DNA of 64,000 bases from Beverwykella pulmonaria (lineage: Eukaryota > Ascomycota > Dothideomycetes > Pleosporales > Melanommataceae), in NCBI GenBank assembly GCA_001599595.1, contig BCHH01000001.1, positions 1,143,935-1,207,934 on the forward strand, given 5' to 3'. The translations under genes were made by a program, and so were the position numbers. Numbering within the stretch: position 1 is the first letter of the stretch; each line of letters starts with the position of its first letter. Shown piece after piece: positions 44,577 to 57,789 of this stretch. Under the pieces are notes generated by a model. The model made no database searches. It saw nothing but the letters and a program-made list of their open reading frames with translations, and was not told the origin of the DNA.

Positions 44577-47500
44577 TCAGCGAGGCCCCGATCGTCGCTG
44601 AGTGAAACTCCTGCGTATACTCTCCCCCCAGGCAGAGTTGTCAAGCACCTCCAACACATCGGCTGCACTGACGGCGCTGTTTTGCCTGCTGCGGTTACCA
44701 GCAGATCCGGGAGAGGGTTGAAGTGGACTGGGAGGTCGACTGAGAGCCGTGGCGAATTGCCAGTCGCCGTCCGCTGGAGGGGAAATTGTAGATGCGTGTG
44801 CCGACGCTCTGGTAGGCATAGGTGATATTGGCGACAATGCAAAGGGCCGAGTTGGTGACCCTTGTGGTGTCGTCTGTATCGAGTTGGCCCGACTGCGTAG
44901 CGTCATATCATTCGGTGGTGATGGTGCGCGAGCATCGCTGCCTGAGGCACGCCAATCGGAATGATCCATTGGTTGAAGGTCGACAGGCGAGAAGAGCGGG
45001 CTGTTACTGGCCGAGTATTGACCGCGTTGCGCATTGGTGATGTCTTCGTCGTCGATGAAGATTTCCGGTACCGTGAATTGGGGTACTGCAGTCATGCGTC
45101 CTGATTTTTTGTGCTCTACAGCACGTCGGAACCGTCGCGACCAGTACAATGTATCGAAGAAGCCTACAACTACGTTCCGTCTGACGGCCTCTTCGACACG
45201 CTGCAGACGGGCTCTACGACGCAGAAATTCCTCTAATCTGTGTATTTTGTTAGTACAACGTAATAGCTGCTGCAGTAGATAGCATACCTCAAGCTTTTAT
45301 TGTCGTTGATCACTTTGTGGTGAGCTAAGATCATCAAGAGTGAGGTGAATGCAATGCCCCTGTCCGGGTCGCTGGAGACCAAAACTTCTTCGTAGAAGGT
45401 GTTCATACGCTGTCGTCTGCGTCGAATCTCTGCTATTGGGAGCTCAGCTAGGCGTTGGTTGAGTTTTTCTAGGTCTATCTCGGGGGTCTGATCGTGAGTT
45501 TGAACGGGGAGCTCCGATATCCTCCTTGATGATGCGCTGCAGTCCTCAATCAATCGGCCGACTGTGAAATCACCGTCGTAGATTCTCATTTCGAAAATCC
45601 CAGAAAGTTCCTGCATACTCGTTAATACCATTGCCCCATTGACTCGTTAAGTGGTGGAAACTTACGCCAAGAAGTCGCGGGAAGACGTCTCTTGAAATGT
45701 AGCCAGTGCCGTTGGGGTCAAATTCTGCCCATGCTTGCTTGAAGCGACGAATCTCTTCCCGACTAATGACCGACAAACCACTGCTTCGCTGATACACGTA
45801 GCTGAAACTCTCGTATATCAGTGAGACGAACAAGTTGACAAAAATGTACATGCTCAAGATGTTCCAAGTGATGAACAACGCTCGTGCCCACTCAGGACTC
45901 CCGCAGTCGCTTTGGAAATAACGCTCGCCGTTCGTGCAATACGGATGGTCGACATTTGCAAAGTCCTCCATAAGTTGGTTCCACCCTTCCCCAGTGCTAG
46001 TTCGAAATAGAAAGATGAGTGCTTTGGGTACACTTCGAAAATTTACGTTTCCCGTTTCGTTTGGACCGAATCGAGTCAGTCCAAATGTTTGCGTGAGAGC
46101 GATTGCATACACCAAAAACAGAACGAACCAAGTGGCGAGCAGGTTCAGGATTGCGGCTAAACTAGCTGCTGCCGTCTTGAAGAGTTGGTCGAGTTGGTTG
46201 TTCCGGGGGATGAGGAGGAGCGCGATCGAAACAAGACAAAGCTTGTGTAGCGTTATGAAGACCCTTTCGTTGAAATCCGTAAGAAGAAGGACTGAAGTGA
46301 TGAAAGTTCCAGCTACTGCAAAGGCAGAGAATACATCCCAAGAGCTTTTTCGGAAACGGTGCCATGACAACCCAATGACTCGGATGACTACGTTTGCTAT
46401 GAAGATAATGGTGAAGAGGAGGAAGATGTAGTCTGAGAAAGTGTTAGTATATAGCCGCCCGATCTGAAAAACAGACTTACCTCTGGCTCGTTCCCAACGA
46501 CCATTACCTGGATACCATTCTAAGCAAAGGAGAACAAGGTGGAGAACCAGAAGAGCAGTGATAAAGCGTTGCCATCGCCCTGTCTTCCGAACAGCTCGAC
46601 GATAACACCATTCTTCCCAAGTCTCTCTCTGTTTTGTAGAAGAAGGCCGTTTTGATGGAGACACTTGGCGCAACAACTTCCTCAACTCGAGCCAAGAACG
46701 TTGGTCTGTTGTGAGGAAAGCCACCCCTGTTTGTTCTGTGTAATTGCGCATAAACACAGAGACGAACAAGGTCAAGACGAAGACTGCACCGAGCAAATTG
46801 AAGACGACAAAGTAGACAGCGTTGCCCTGGGATACAAAGTCGGCGGGTTGTTTGAAGACTCCGGTGATACTTTGTGCCGCCCACATGACGTCAATCCATC
46901 CCTCCTGAGACACAATCTGGAAGAGTATGAACAGGGAATTTCCGAAATCGTCGAAGTCAAAGAAGGGATTCGCAGCTTGTCGTGGAGCAAGAACATTCCA
47001 CCCGTAAGGTGAGCTAGCGTATTCGTTGACACAGTCATTGAGATCGAATATGTTTGAGTTGGTGTCGTTGCATTTTTGCATTTGACCGACAAATAGATTT
47101 AAGCCGTAGATGGCGAAAGGGATGAGCAAGCTCAGAGAAACAAAGGCGGCCTGGAGTTGATTTAGTAATGACCAAAGCAGCAGATATAAGAGGATCCTAC
47201 CGAGATGACTTTCCACCCCCCACGGACAATGACCGAGTGGAAATGGTCGCGAGCGCTATCGCTGATATTGAGCAGTCGGAGGGCTCTGAGAGCCTTGAAA
47301 GCACCAACAGTTCTGGTAATCTGGCCTTCATTGAAAAACGAGGTTGCAACGTTAACCCAGAGAGTGATCAGTACAACACCATCAATGAATCCCCAAGAAC
47401 CGCGAAAGTAGGCATTGGGTGTCCAGAAGAAGCCGTCTGCGATGACTTTGATCAAGGCTTCAACCGCGAACAACAGGGCGAATCCCATGTCCGTGAACAC

Positions 47501-50500
47501 GAACCAATTTTTTACACTGAATTGGTGCTTCATGAAGTACTCTCTTTGGTAGAGAGGCGTGGTGACACAAGCCAGGAGGACCATGGCAATGATCGCAGCG
47601 TATATGAACGCGGAAAAGGCATACCAAATGGGAACCGACGGTGCGACACCTTCAATACGGTCTCCACCTCGACCTGGGCCCACAATCCGTTGGCAGATCT
47701 TGCGTATAGGATTGTGGGGCTTGAATATGAAGAGAGATACGTTGTATTTCGGGTGCTTGCGAAGGTATTCTCTTTGGGCTTTCTTGCGTTTTTCTGTCGC
47801 GGAAACCACTTCTTTAGCCATTCTCCTTGGATCCAAGTCTTCGTATGCACGCCCAAAGTCCAAGGGAGAATAGAAGGGATTGGGCTCGCGATGGCGAATT
47901 TTGCGCATAAACCTCTGCCATATGGAGGAAAGTGATCCTGATCCGACAATTGTTGGTGCTGGCCGGATGCCAGGTTGAGGCTCGTCGCCTTGTGGACTGG
48001 TAATGTCATCATGCTCGTCTAAAAAGTCTCGAACAACAGCATCCTTGAGTAACATTTCAGAGGCAGCAGTTCCGTAGTCTAGCGGATCTTTGCGGGCGTT
48101 TCCAAGCTTGAATATAGACGACAGAGACAAATTGCTAAGCACTGTGAGCACAAGCGAGTATTACAGCTATTGGGGGGCCTTACCCATAAGATGAACTAAC
48201 GCCTTGTTCTTTCTTCTGAAGAAAAGCTTTCACTTGCTGTAACCGTTTCTCATCCTCTGAGACGTCGAAATTTTCTTGGATGACAGCAATAAACATATTC
48301 AGTACAATGACTTAAAAGGTTAGTGTCAAGATAGTCATCAAGGCTTACATGAGACTTACAGTTGCCAAAGATAAACCAGAGAATACAGAAGGCAGCTCCT
48401 ATCCATGCAGTATGGAAGGTTTTTTCGTGACTGGTGACATTGTACAAGATTGTCGTCCAATTTTCGCTGGAAAGTATCTGATACATGCCAAGGAAGGAAT
48501 TGTACATGGTGAAGAAGGAGACTTGCAAGGTTTCGTCATCCAACTCACCTCGGAAGAGTTGAGTGGCGAAGATGGATGCCAGGAAAGTCAGGAGGAACAC
48601 GAAGAGAATGAGATTGAGAAGGCCGCTGACATTTCCCAGAACTATCATCTGCAAGGATATTAGCGACATGGCAATACACCAAATTGGGAAAACACAACTT
48701 ACAATCAGGTCTCGCGTCATCGGGACAGAAAGGACAACACGGTAGATTCGGACGATTTGGAAGACAGTCAGCCATGCGTACGCACGCCCTTCATGAGATT
48801 CCTTTATCGCTGGAATCTGTATCACAGTTGTGACAACTGCAATAACGAGATCGACCATGTTTTTCTTGTTTTGGAAGAAGTGTCTCCAGTCGATGCCGAA
48901 TCGGATGATGATTTCGACTAGCAGTATCAAGGTAACTCCAGTTTCGGTGAGATCGATAAACCTCCGTCGGAAGTCGCTCATTGAAGCACTTCTCAGAGCT
49001 TGGACTATCAAACCGAAGGCGATAATAACCACCCACACCCAAGACGTCTTGTCGAAAAGTCGTTTCAAGGTGCTGACACGTTGTGTTGGAACGCCATCTA
49101 CATCTTCTCCTGCTATCTCTTCTCCTGTGAAAGCGCTCGCTTTGCTTTCTTCGCGTATGATTTGGAAGGAAGAGGTGATGACAGCAATCAGCAAGGAGAT
49201 GAGCCATAAACTCAGAATCAGTATGCCAGAAGCAAAAAAGAGAGCGCTAATGAGGTAGTCGCTGTCTGCTACCCTATAGAGCAGATCGGAATAGGTGTTG
49301 GAGGACATGATGACAAACACCAGCTCTAAGGATTGGAGTATGTTGTCGAAGCTCTGAGTGTTGTTGAACGGGTTTTCACTTTCGATACAAAGCGAGCCCC
49401 TGGGGCATAGAAATCCTTTGTGGGTGCCCGGAGGCATGCCTTCTGCCGGTACGTACGCCTCCGGGATATAGTCATTGTTGAGATGACCTCCGCAAAATTG
49501 CTGTGAATTAGTAAAGTTGTTCTTGCCTTCTGGATCGATCCAAACACAGGTTCGCCTGAAGCTTGATTTGAAACTTTGGACACCAACAATGGCAAAGAGA
49601 AGCCAAAAGAAGCTGACCAAGAATCCAACGTTCAAAAGCAGAGGTGCTGCTTTCTTCAAACTTCTCAAAATCACCTAATAGTACAGTTAGTCGGAACCGA
49701 GATATGGGTAAAATTTGCCTTACCGATGTACCGCTTGTGAGGTTTAGGAGGCGGATAATGCGCAAGCAACTAAGCATTTTAAAGATGAAAATATGCTTTC
49801 GAGACTCCATGCCGAACACGCCGATGAAAAAGGAAATCCAGAAGGAGACTACAGCAAGGAAATCGGTCCTATTGAAGGAATGTCGTAGGTACGCCCTATG
49901 CGCTAAACGTATACGTTGTTGTTGTCGTGGGTCACCTGACCCGAAAGATGGGTTGACTTGAGCGGTGGTGAAAGTCCGAAGTACCGAAGGCTGCTGTGGG
50001 TCGAAATTCGAGCCCGTCTGCTTTTGAGACGCTTGTCGCTGAGGCCCAAAAAGCTGACGGCCCTTGCTCAGAACGGCCTCTCGTAATCCGACTTGTCGGT
50101 TGATGGTACTATACTCGACTGGATTGACGAACAGTCCAGATACAATTACGCGGCTGATGATTTCGATTGTGTATATTATGAAGAGGCCCAGAAGTGCAAA
50201 ATCGATGTTCGACCCCCATGAGGTTGTCCTTGGATGAACGAAAGAACTTTGGCTCGAATCAACCGCTAGGAGGATGGTTTGGACGATAATGAGGGCCAGA
50301 AGAAGAGGCTCGGTGATTGGGTGGACAAGGAACTCACAAAGCCACAAGCGAAGTTTGTTGTCAGGGGGAAATATCCCTAGGGTTCGTCCACGAAGAGGGT
50401 TCGGAGGAGGTTGCCATTGCACACTTGGTCGCTTATGGTGGATCGGAGAGGGTGGTTTTTCGACGGGGGAGGGTGGAGCGGATGGGCTATCATGCAGATA

Positions 50501-51397
50501 CTCGGGCATCGCGGGAAAGGAAGGGGGCCCCTGGAGTCGAGCATTTCGCAACGAAGACTTCCTTCGCATGGTTCGCTCGGCGACTTCAGGTTCGTTGCTG
50601 ATGTTGACAACGCGCTGGGACATGTTCCGCATGATGGTTCCTGCCCGATGCAATGGAGAACCTACCATGCCAGGCGAGAGCGACCGTTTTCTGCCTGTCG
50701 AAGTGCGCAGGCCGCCCGCGCCGGCTTCGGCATTTCCAATATCATATCCCAGTCTCGACTCTGCAGGATTCGCATCGGGGGTTAAGAATTGAACGCTCTG
50801 GAAGCTTGTCCGATCTTGTTGATGTGTGGGGGTGACGGGGGCGCCGCTTATGGGCTGCAGATTGCGTCCGTCGGTCAGGTGTGCAGTGTCGTCGTACGCA
50901 GAAGGCGAGAAGTAGCTATGGTCTTCCGAGGGCTGCCTCGGAAGGTACGGGTCGCTCCTCTGTGTGGGAAACGACGACTCCGAGGACATGGGCGTGCGCA
51001 TGGGAGGCGACGTCTCGCCCTGGAAGGCCATGCCAGAGAATCCAATCGCAGCCTGGAAAGCGCCAGCGTCCTCCAGGGGCGAATATCTCTCATCTTCTGC
51101 CTCCGCTGCTCCTCTCCTTCCACGATACGCGGTGTCGACTCGGGGGCGGCTGTCCATGCGCGTGGGACTGGGTGACGCCTCTGCAATGGGCACGTATTGC
51201 GAGTTCCAGTGATGGCCCGTCGCGATCGCGCCGCTGTGCCTGAGCAGATTCCTCCCTCTGTCACTGAGTGTCCTCCGGTGCTGCTGCGCCTCAGCAGGCG
51301 CATAGTCATCGTGGTCGTCGGGAGGGCGGTTGAGGTCTCGCAGCGGTATTGACTGGTTTGGATTGTGGCGTCCGTGGTTCGGATCAGGGGAGGACAT
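44577..51397 (-). CDS. cch1: Cch1, voltage-gated-type calcium channel alpha subunit
   Basis: Four-domain plasma-membrane channel that with Mid1 forms the fungal high-affinity Ca2+ influx system. Nine exons (51397-49724, 49674-48703, 48648-48360, 48310-48184, 48134-47201, 47150-46481, 46432-45666, 45610-45288, 45237-44577) give 2138 residues, normal for filamentous fungi. The cytosolic N-terminus of about 340 residues is disordered. Pore-loop segments can be read in each repeat: I MSSNTYSDLL, II LSSENWTTIL, III VSQEGWIDVM, IV TSTGEGWNQLM. The repeat III S4 is RTVGAFKALRALRLL. An EF-hand-like segment FKQAWAEFDPNGTGYI follows repeat IV. Joins at 48310, 48134 and 45237 were chosen by frame; two introns (48702-48649, 46480-46433) are stop-free and could be mistaken for exon. 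Confidence 0.95.
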
Positions 51398-52522
51398 TGG
51401 GACTTCTGGCGCGCCCGTGTAGTGGACAAGTTTTCATCGGGGCCCGCAGCTGTTTAGCTCACAAAGTTTCTAGCGTGGCCCATCAAGGGTTTCGGGGGCT
51501 GATAGCAGAACGAGCGTGGGTATATGAGGATTCGGGGAGGGCGGAAGCGCGATAGCGAGCAGGAAAATATCGAGGGGCGCGAGGTGGGCGTCGGTGGGTG
51601 TCGGTGGGTTCGTCCTGTCAGATGTGGCCCAGTGGTGGAGGTGTCGTCTGCGATGCGCGTCTCGTACCTGTGCCAGTCGGTGGTCCGCAAGGAGGAGCCA
51701 AGCCAAGCAGCTCAGATAGGGCTGGTGCGTGCAGGGGACCGTTTGCTGCAGCTGACGATGGCGGATATATATTTAGCTCGCCAGTAGCCCGAATGCCACT
51801 ACGTTTGCGTGTGCTGTAGATAATACCCGGGCGGACTGCTGCTCGAGAACGAAAGCGAGTTGCTGCATCCAAGCGCTCGTCCTCGCAGCGCAGCGCGACA
51901 TGTTGACATTTGCAAACTGGGACGCGTTCCTGAAGCAGTGCGGAAACACATCCGATCCACCTGGATCCTGCATCTCGCTATGCACGATGTATCCGCACAC
52001 GTAGGTCATCACTGGCACACAATCACATGTATACGGCTCGCGAAAATATAGAAGTGGGCTCATTTTTTTTTTTTCAATTTCCATCCCTATCGGCATAGCG
52101 AAGGAGAATTCACGGTGCTGGGCCGAGTGAAGCATAGAGGGTCCTGTTCAATCCCTGGCATTCCTGTAACACTCTACAATGCCATGCAGAAAGATTCTGG
52201 AAGCGCCGGGAAATAAAGAAGATGAGATAAGTGTCTCGAAGTTCGAGAACGAGGGCGCACGCGAGAGAAAGTTGCTAGTGAGCGTGAGCGGCGCTAACCC
52301 AATGAGTCGTGGGCCCTTGCCCGATTTCTCGACGCGATCCACCCTTTCACCTCACGCGCAACTCACGGCACTCTCCAAGCCAGCCCGCACTGAGCTCTCC
52401 GCCATCACCACGCACATCCTGTAGAACACGGTTGAAGCCATACCAGTGCCACCGCGCCCCTTGAGTTGGCCCCGTCTCCCGCCCGTTCACGCGCCGTCTT
52501 CGCGGTTCGATCCATCGCCATC
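51398..52522. promoter_or_regulatory. Divergent region cch1 / DDT-PHD gene
   Basis: About 1.1 kb between two start codons, so both promoters lie here. A TATA-like gatatatatttag run at about 51763-51775 lies some 370 bp upstream of the cch1 start. No gene seen. Confidence 0.45.
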
Positions 52523-55342
52523 ATGGGCTCCCGAAAACGAGCGAGAGAGGAGATGGAGGTGGAGGAGCTACCCCATGAGCCCAGCACACTGCACAAGCTA
52601 CGAAACATGTGGCAGTTTGCGAATCTCGCGCAGTACATCTTCTTGTTCGGTGACGCCGTGAAAATCGACAACGAGTTAGACATCGAGGTACGACTCTCTT
52701 GCGCCGGAGCCATCTCCAGATGCGCCTGATACGTTCCTCATCGAACGCCCGCTAAGCCTGTCGCAGGAACTGGAGAACGAGTGCCTCAAACCTCACCCTT
52801 CCGAAAAGCTTGCGCAGATTGGCCTCGCCCTCCTCAAGCATGTGTCTTCACATAAAGGCCTGAAGTATGCCTTCCAGCTCAACCCAGTCTGCCCCATATG
52901 CTGATGCGGAATTAGCCTCGAGATTTTCGATGAATACACGCGTCGTCAATTTGTCGCCAAAGCCCCCAAGCGCAACCCGTTCGGTACAGATGAGGTCCCC
53001 GCAAAGTTCAACGACTTCGATGTCTTTACAAAAATCCGAGTGTTACACCAACTCTCAGTGTGGACGCTGAACAATCCAAACTCGATCAGGGAGAGAATGA
53101 ATGCAACGGATGCGGAACAGACAGACTGGGTAAGTGCGCATGCATCCTCACTCCAGCCCTCTCGCTCACTTGCAATGCTAGCGTATGGAGCCGCTTGGCT
53201 GGGACGCCCAAGATCGCACAATCTTTGTGCTTGATGACAGTCGTCTATACCGTCGAACCGACCCCCCTCCGCCTCCTGCCAAAGCCAAACCGAAAGCGAA
53301 ACCGAAGAAGACCAGGGGCACCCGGAGTAACAAACGGAGAAAACCCGTCACACCAGATCCGGAGGAGGTCGACGAGGATGAGGAGGTGACCATAGTCCCA
53401 GAAACAAACGAGCCGGAAGACGATAGTTTAGGGGGCATGAAATGGGAATGCTTGTGCGTAACCATGGACGACTATCAGGAATATATGCGTGGCATCCAGC
53501 GTACTAAAGATCCCAATGAGAAAGCGCTCTACAAGCGGATAGAAGAGGAGGTGCTGCCAGTAGTCGCAAAAGGAGTTGAGGAACAAGCCCGGAAGGAGGC
53601 TCGCAAGCTGAAAGAGTTACAAGTGCTGCAACAGCTCGCCACTGCGAAGCGCTCCAGTAGAATATCAAGCAGACTTGAGAAGCAGAAAGAAATTGAAGAA
53701 GCACAGGAGGCCGAGCGAAGGAGAGAAGCTGAGCTAGCCATGGCTCAAGCCGAGAGCGAGAAGCAGCGCAAGATGGAAGAAGTGAGTGCATCCTTCTACA
53801 CGTGCCCTGTCTCTACTAACCTTCACCAGGCGCGCGAATCCCGCATGATGACTCGAGAGCAACGTACTCGAGAGCGCGAGGCTAAGCGTATCCTACACGA
53901 AGAAAAATTGCGGAAACTCAAAGAAGACAGTGAGAAGCTAGGTTCGAACGACGCTCGCTTGTCTGAGCGACACCTCAAAGCAGAAATGAAGAGGCGCGAG
54001 GAGGAGCTCCAGAAGCTTAGCGAGGAAGACGAGTGGGTCTTTGACTGTGACGTTTGTCATCTATACGGACAGAATCTGGTATGCTCTCATCCAACTTACG
54101 GTGATGGAGCTTGCTAATCGACGATAGGATGATGGTTCTCATAGCTTCGCCTGCGAGCGATGTGAAGTGTGGCAACACAGCAAATGCCACAACATCACGG
54201 AAGCCCAAGCGGAGCAGGATGACTTCCACTTCATTTGCAAATCCTGCAAGCGGAAGGAGGAGGCAGCGAAGCAGCCCAAGCTGCCACCTTTGAAACTTCG
54301 ATTGACTTCAGACTCACCAAGTTCACGCAATGCATCTCACGCGAACGGTTCTATCTCCATTCCACCAGGTCACCGCGCGGAAATGGCCCAGATTCCCATT
54401 CAACGACCGCTTGTGCCGCAGTCAACACCGCAGGTACTTCCACCGACGCTGCCTATGACGAATGGGTCAGTCACTCAATCAGCAGCGCAAGGACTTCCAT
54501 CAACTCTACCTCTGATGAACGGGCCAAGTCTTTCCCCTCGCGGGCAAGCTCTTGGACCGCCTGGAATCCACAGATCAGAAGCTGCCTATGGATCACCATC
54601 ACATCGTACCATTGGAAGCTCCTATTCGAACACCGCACGCCCATACTCAGCTGGTCTAAATGGAGGGGCTCCCACGGCCAACGGCTTCCCAATTTCTCCC
54701 CCTCGATACCAAAATCCGCGAGCATCAGCCAGCCCACTCAATGCCTATACTCTCCCCTACCCTCAAACAAATGGAAGTCCATTCGGCGGCCCATCTCCTT
54801 TCAAAACTTCGCACAATCAGTCCTTCGGAGACAGCTTCCGAGACAGCTTCAGCCGGCCGGCCTCATCTGCCGGTCCAGCTGGTCATTCCCCAGTGAAGCA
54901 CTCTCCAGCCCCATCGCCACGGCCATCCAACGGAATCCCGAATACTTACAATTTCTCCAACAGTCCACACTCATCGTTCCCTCCGAGCGCCGCACAGCGA
55001 ACATCGTTCTCCCCAACAAAGCACAGCTCTCCTCCACCTCTCCCGGTAGCTCACATGTCGTCACCGGCACCGGCACCCGCTCCTCTGCGCTTTGCTCCTT
55101 CGCCGAGCCAGATGCCCGCGCAGATGCTGCCGGATCCGCTGCCTGCTCCTGAGAAACATGATGGGGCTCGTCCGATTTCAAGCCACGACATGTCCGAGAC
55201 ACCGATCCTACCGCCGATCAAATCATTGTCGCCAACCGCGAATCCGCAGATCTTAAGTCCCCCAACGAAGAAGCAGTCTCCGACACCCGAGCGACCGCGG
55301 TTTGCTCCGGTAAGCGGAAATGGAGTTGGGGGTCCTCTATAA
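52523..55342 (+). CDS. DDT/WHIM and PHD-finger chromatin protein
   Basis: Six exons (52523-52687, 52767-52864, 52916-53129, 53182-53781, 53830-54078, 54128-55342) give 846 residues. The N-terminus has a DDT-like helical domain (MWQFANLAQYIFLFGDAVKI) and WHIM-like motifs (FNDFDVFTKIRVLHQLSVWT; RMEPLGWDAQDRTIFVLDD), as in ISWI-associated subunits. A long charged coiled coil follows, then a PHD finger at about 425-480 with a C4HC3 pattern (CDVC, CERC, WQHSKC, ICKSC) interrupted by the last intron. The C-terminal 350 residues are Pro/Ser-rich. The likely role is as a nucleosome-remodeler accessory subunit that reads histone H3 tails; the partner ATPase is inferred. Confidence 0.9.
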
Positions 55343-55879
55343 TTTCTCAATCATCTATTGTGGGATCTTAACCTCATGCATTTTGGGCAGTATATGGAGT
55401 CCGGGGTTAAATCTTTCCACATATCGCGTCGATGATACGCACCTTGAGTGTCTGGTGGTAAGGGGTCTTGGGTACACAAGGTACGCTACACGGTATTGCA
55501 TGGTTGGATGGGTGGGACATATCATGGTCCATACTAGAGGCGTTATTGGGGCATATCTAGTTGAAACTTGACCATCACTGGAAGTCATTATTGGACATTA
55601 TCGATGGGAATCAGTGTTTCTAGGCGCTTTGTATTATTTCTCTATTTTTGGCTTGGATTTTGTGTTGATCCATGGAATTACTCATAATCATTCATGTCTT
55701 AGCTACCTCTTGGTATTGTGTACAGTTCGTGAATGCTACCTTTCTACCATGTATGTATGTCACTGTCAGCTGCTTCCAGAACTGCAGAAGATAATTTGAA
55801 ACCCCGAGTCCTCAGGCTCTGGCCCCAGAAGACGTTCTCTCCATAATGTGTTGGCTTGTTCGGCGCCATGTTCCCTGTC
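55343..55879. other. Convergent intergenic region, no gene seen
   Basis: About 540 bp of AT-rich DNA between two 3' ends; UTRs only. Confidence 0.5.
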
Positions 55880-56963
55880 CTACACCCTCCCCGCACGTCC
55901 CACCTGCACGATCTCCCCCGTCAGCGGATCGTCCGCTCTCAAGACTGGCCAACTTGCCCCATCCGCTTTCACCAACGTGATCTCCAGCTTCGTGCCCAGG
56001 ATCCTGTACTTGCACTTGTCCGGGTCGACGGTGCCGAAGAGCGGAAACTCGACGTTGTAGCGCTTACTATCCGCAGTCCTGAGATCGAGATCAACAGTCG
56101 TGGCGCTGCTGAATGTCACGGTCGAGGAGGACTTGTCGATCTTCTTCAGGTAGAAGGATGCGATTACCGACGTAGCGGTCTGATAGAAGTCGGTTCTGCA
56201 TCGCATGGTCAGCATCTTCTACAAAATTAAGTTGAGAGCCGGGGGAGGGGGAGGGGGATTTACCGGACTGTGTCAAGTTTCTCCTCCCCAGCACCATTGT
56301 TCGCCTTCCCAACAAACAGATGTCGAGGCTTCGTCTTGCACCCCTCAATATTCATAAATTGGTCGAACTCCAAGACCCTCCTCTTGCAGCAACTCCACCC
56401 TTTGCTCCCCTCGTGGAAAATCGGCGCGCCGGGGTGATGGACACATTTCTCGTTCCCCCTTGTCTCATCACCACTATATGAATCCCCGCACCCGCGTCTT
56501 TTGCACGACGAGCCTGCTGCGATCGCAACGCCGTCTTCGTCGTCTTCGGATTCGGGCGGGGCGGGGGTTGCGCTTGCTGATGGGGTTTGGGATGATGTGG
56601 GGAGGCGGGGCACGGGCGCGGGGAGGGCTTCGGAGAGAGAGCCGAGCGAGACGGCGGTGTTGAGGGGGACGTCGGGGGTTGCGGCAGAGGAGGTCGGTTC
56701 GACGGGTGTGTCGTCGATGTCCGTGTGTGTGCCTGTGGTGCAGGGCGGGATGGAGAGGAATTCGTCGAAGGTTAGGACGCGGGGTTTGCAGCATTTCCAG
56801 CCTGGAAGAAGTTCCAGCACAGGGCTTTCAAGTTTAGAGATTTGAGAACAAACATACCTTTCTGCCCCTCGTGGAAGACGGGCGGGCCTGGGTGATAAAC
56901 ACAGGCCTCGCTTTCGTCGGTGTAGGTCTTGCCGCAGCCTTTGTGGACACACTTCTTCGCCAT
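55880..56963 (-). CDS. chpA: CHORD-CS domain co-chaperone
   Basis: Zinc-binding Hsp90 co-chaperone of the CHORD-CS family (plant Rar1, animal CHP1/melusin, Aspergillus ChpA). Three exons, 56963-56858, 56801-56264 and 56195-55880, give 319 residues. CHORD-I is at about 5-65 ([30 protein letters not shown]) and CHORD-II at about 150-215 (CKRRGCGDSY, CVHHPGAPIFHEGSKGWSCC), each with the Cys/His pattern for two zinc ions. A Ser/Pro/Ala linker separates them. A CS (p23-like) domain fills the C-terminus (ATSVIASFYLKKID, KYRILGTKLEITLVKADGASWP). The acceptor of intron 2 is gatgcag; the nearer AG would give a stop at once. It shares a 277-bp promoter region with the glutaredoxin-like gene. Confidence 0.95.
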
Positions 56964-57240
56964 TTTGATCGAGATTTGAGAGAGAGGCTGGAGGAGTAGT
57001 AGAGAGAGAGAGAGAGCTGGTGTTGCCTTCAGTGGTGCCCAAATAATTTACCTGTCCGAACATTCTGGAAACAGAAACAGCGGGCATGTCATAGCACTAG
57101 CACTTGCAGAATAAAGCTTGTTTCGGGCGGTGAAGACATGCCTGCTCTCCCGATCTCTCCCCTGCATCAAGTCCAAAAGCATCGTGATATTACCTTCGTC
57201 TTCAAATTCAGTCCGTCAACTCTAGTCTCAATTCATCACC
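56964..57240. promoter_or_regulatory. Bidirectional promoter region with GA tract
   Basis: Only 277 bp separate the start codons of the CHORD-CS gene (-) and the glutaredoxin-like gene (+), so a shared promoter is likely. A (ga)n tract at about 57001-57017 reads as a pyrimidine tract in the CHORD-CS leader. Confidence 0.55.
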
Positions 57241-57598
57241 ATGTTCCGGGCCACATCCCGTCTCCTCAAAGTCCAAATAACACTCTTTACAAGATCGCCC
57301 TGTTCCCTGTGCGACACAGCAAAAACCGTCCTTCAAACCATACAAACCAAAAGACCATTTCCGTACACCGAGATCAATGTCATGGACTCGGGGCAGGAAA
57401 GATGGAAAGCAGTATATGAATTCGATACTCCGGTGGTACGACTCTTGTAATCATGAACAAATGCGATTCCTGACGCTGAGCTCGCAGATCCATGTCGAGA
57501 AATCTGGAGCGGGCACGTCGGAGAAGGCGAAGAAGCTGATGCATCGGTTTAAGGAAGACGATGTGTTGAGGTTGATGGATGAGGTTGAGTGCGAATAG
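57241..57598 (+). CDS. Glutaredoxin-like protein, DUF836 type
   Basis: Two exons, 57241-57435 and 57488-57598, give 101 residues. The thioredoxin-fold start KVQITLFTRSPCSLCDTAK contains a CxxC redox pair (CSLC), followed by the typical YTEINVMD strand and the cis-proline region FDTPV. This matches the DUF836 glutaredoxin-like family (yeast YDR286C type). The basic N-terminus MFRATSRLLK could be a short mitochondrial targeting signal. The C-terminal helix SEKAKKLMHRFKEDDVLRLM completes the fold. It is arranged head to head with the CHORD-CS gene. Confidence 0.9.
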
Positions 57599-57789
57599 AG
57601 CCGACGATGTCGCATGTGTCGAGCTTCGAGATCTCACGGCATTTCTAGTAAGGACAAAAGATCCTGAACTGCGCCATACGCTTAACAAAATACAGTGCAC
57701 AGCCTCGGAGATTTTGGGTTCTCATCTAGCGTCCTGCAAATGGTGGGGTTAGGATTGTGGTTACCGAGAACAGGAGAGGGGCACTGACA

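Noticed and set aside
47168..47935. Plus-strand frame of 255 codons
   Set aside because: It is antisense to a cch1 exon whose minus-strand frame encodes conserved repeat III membrane segments.
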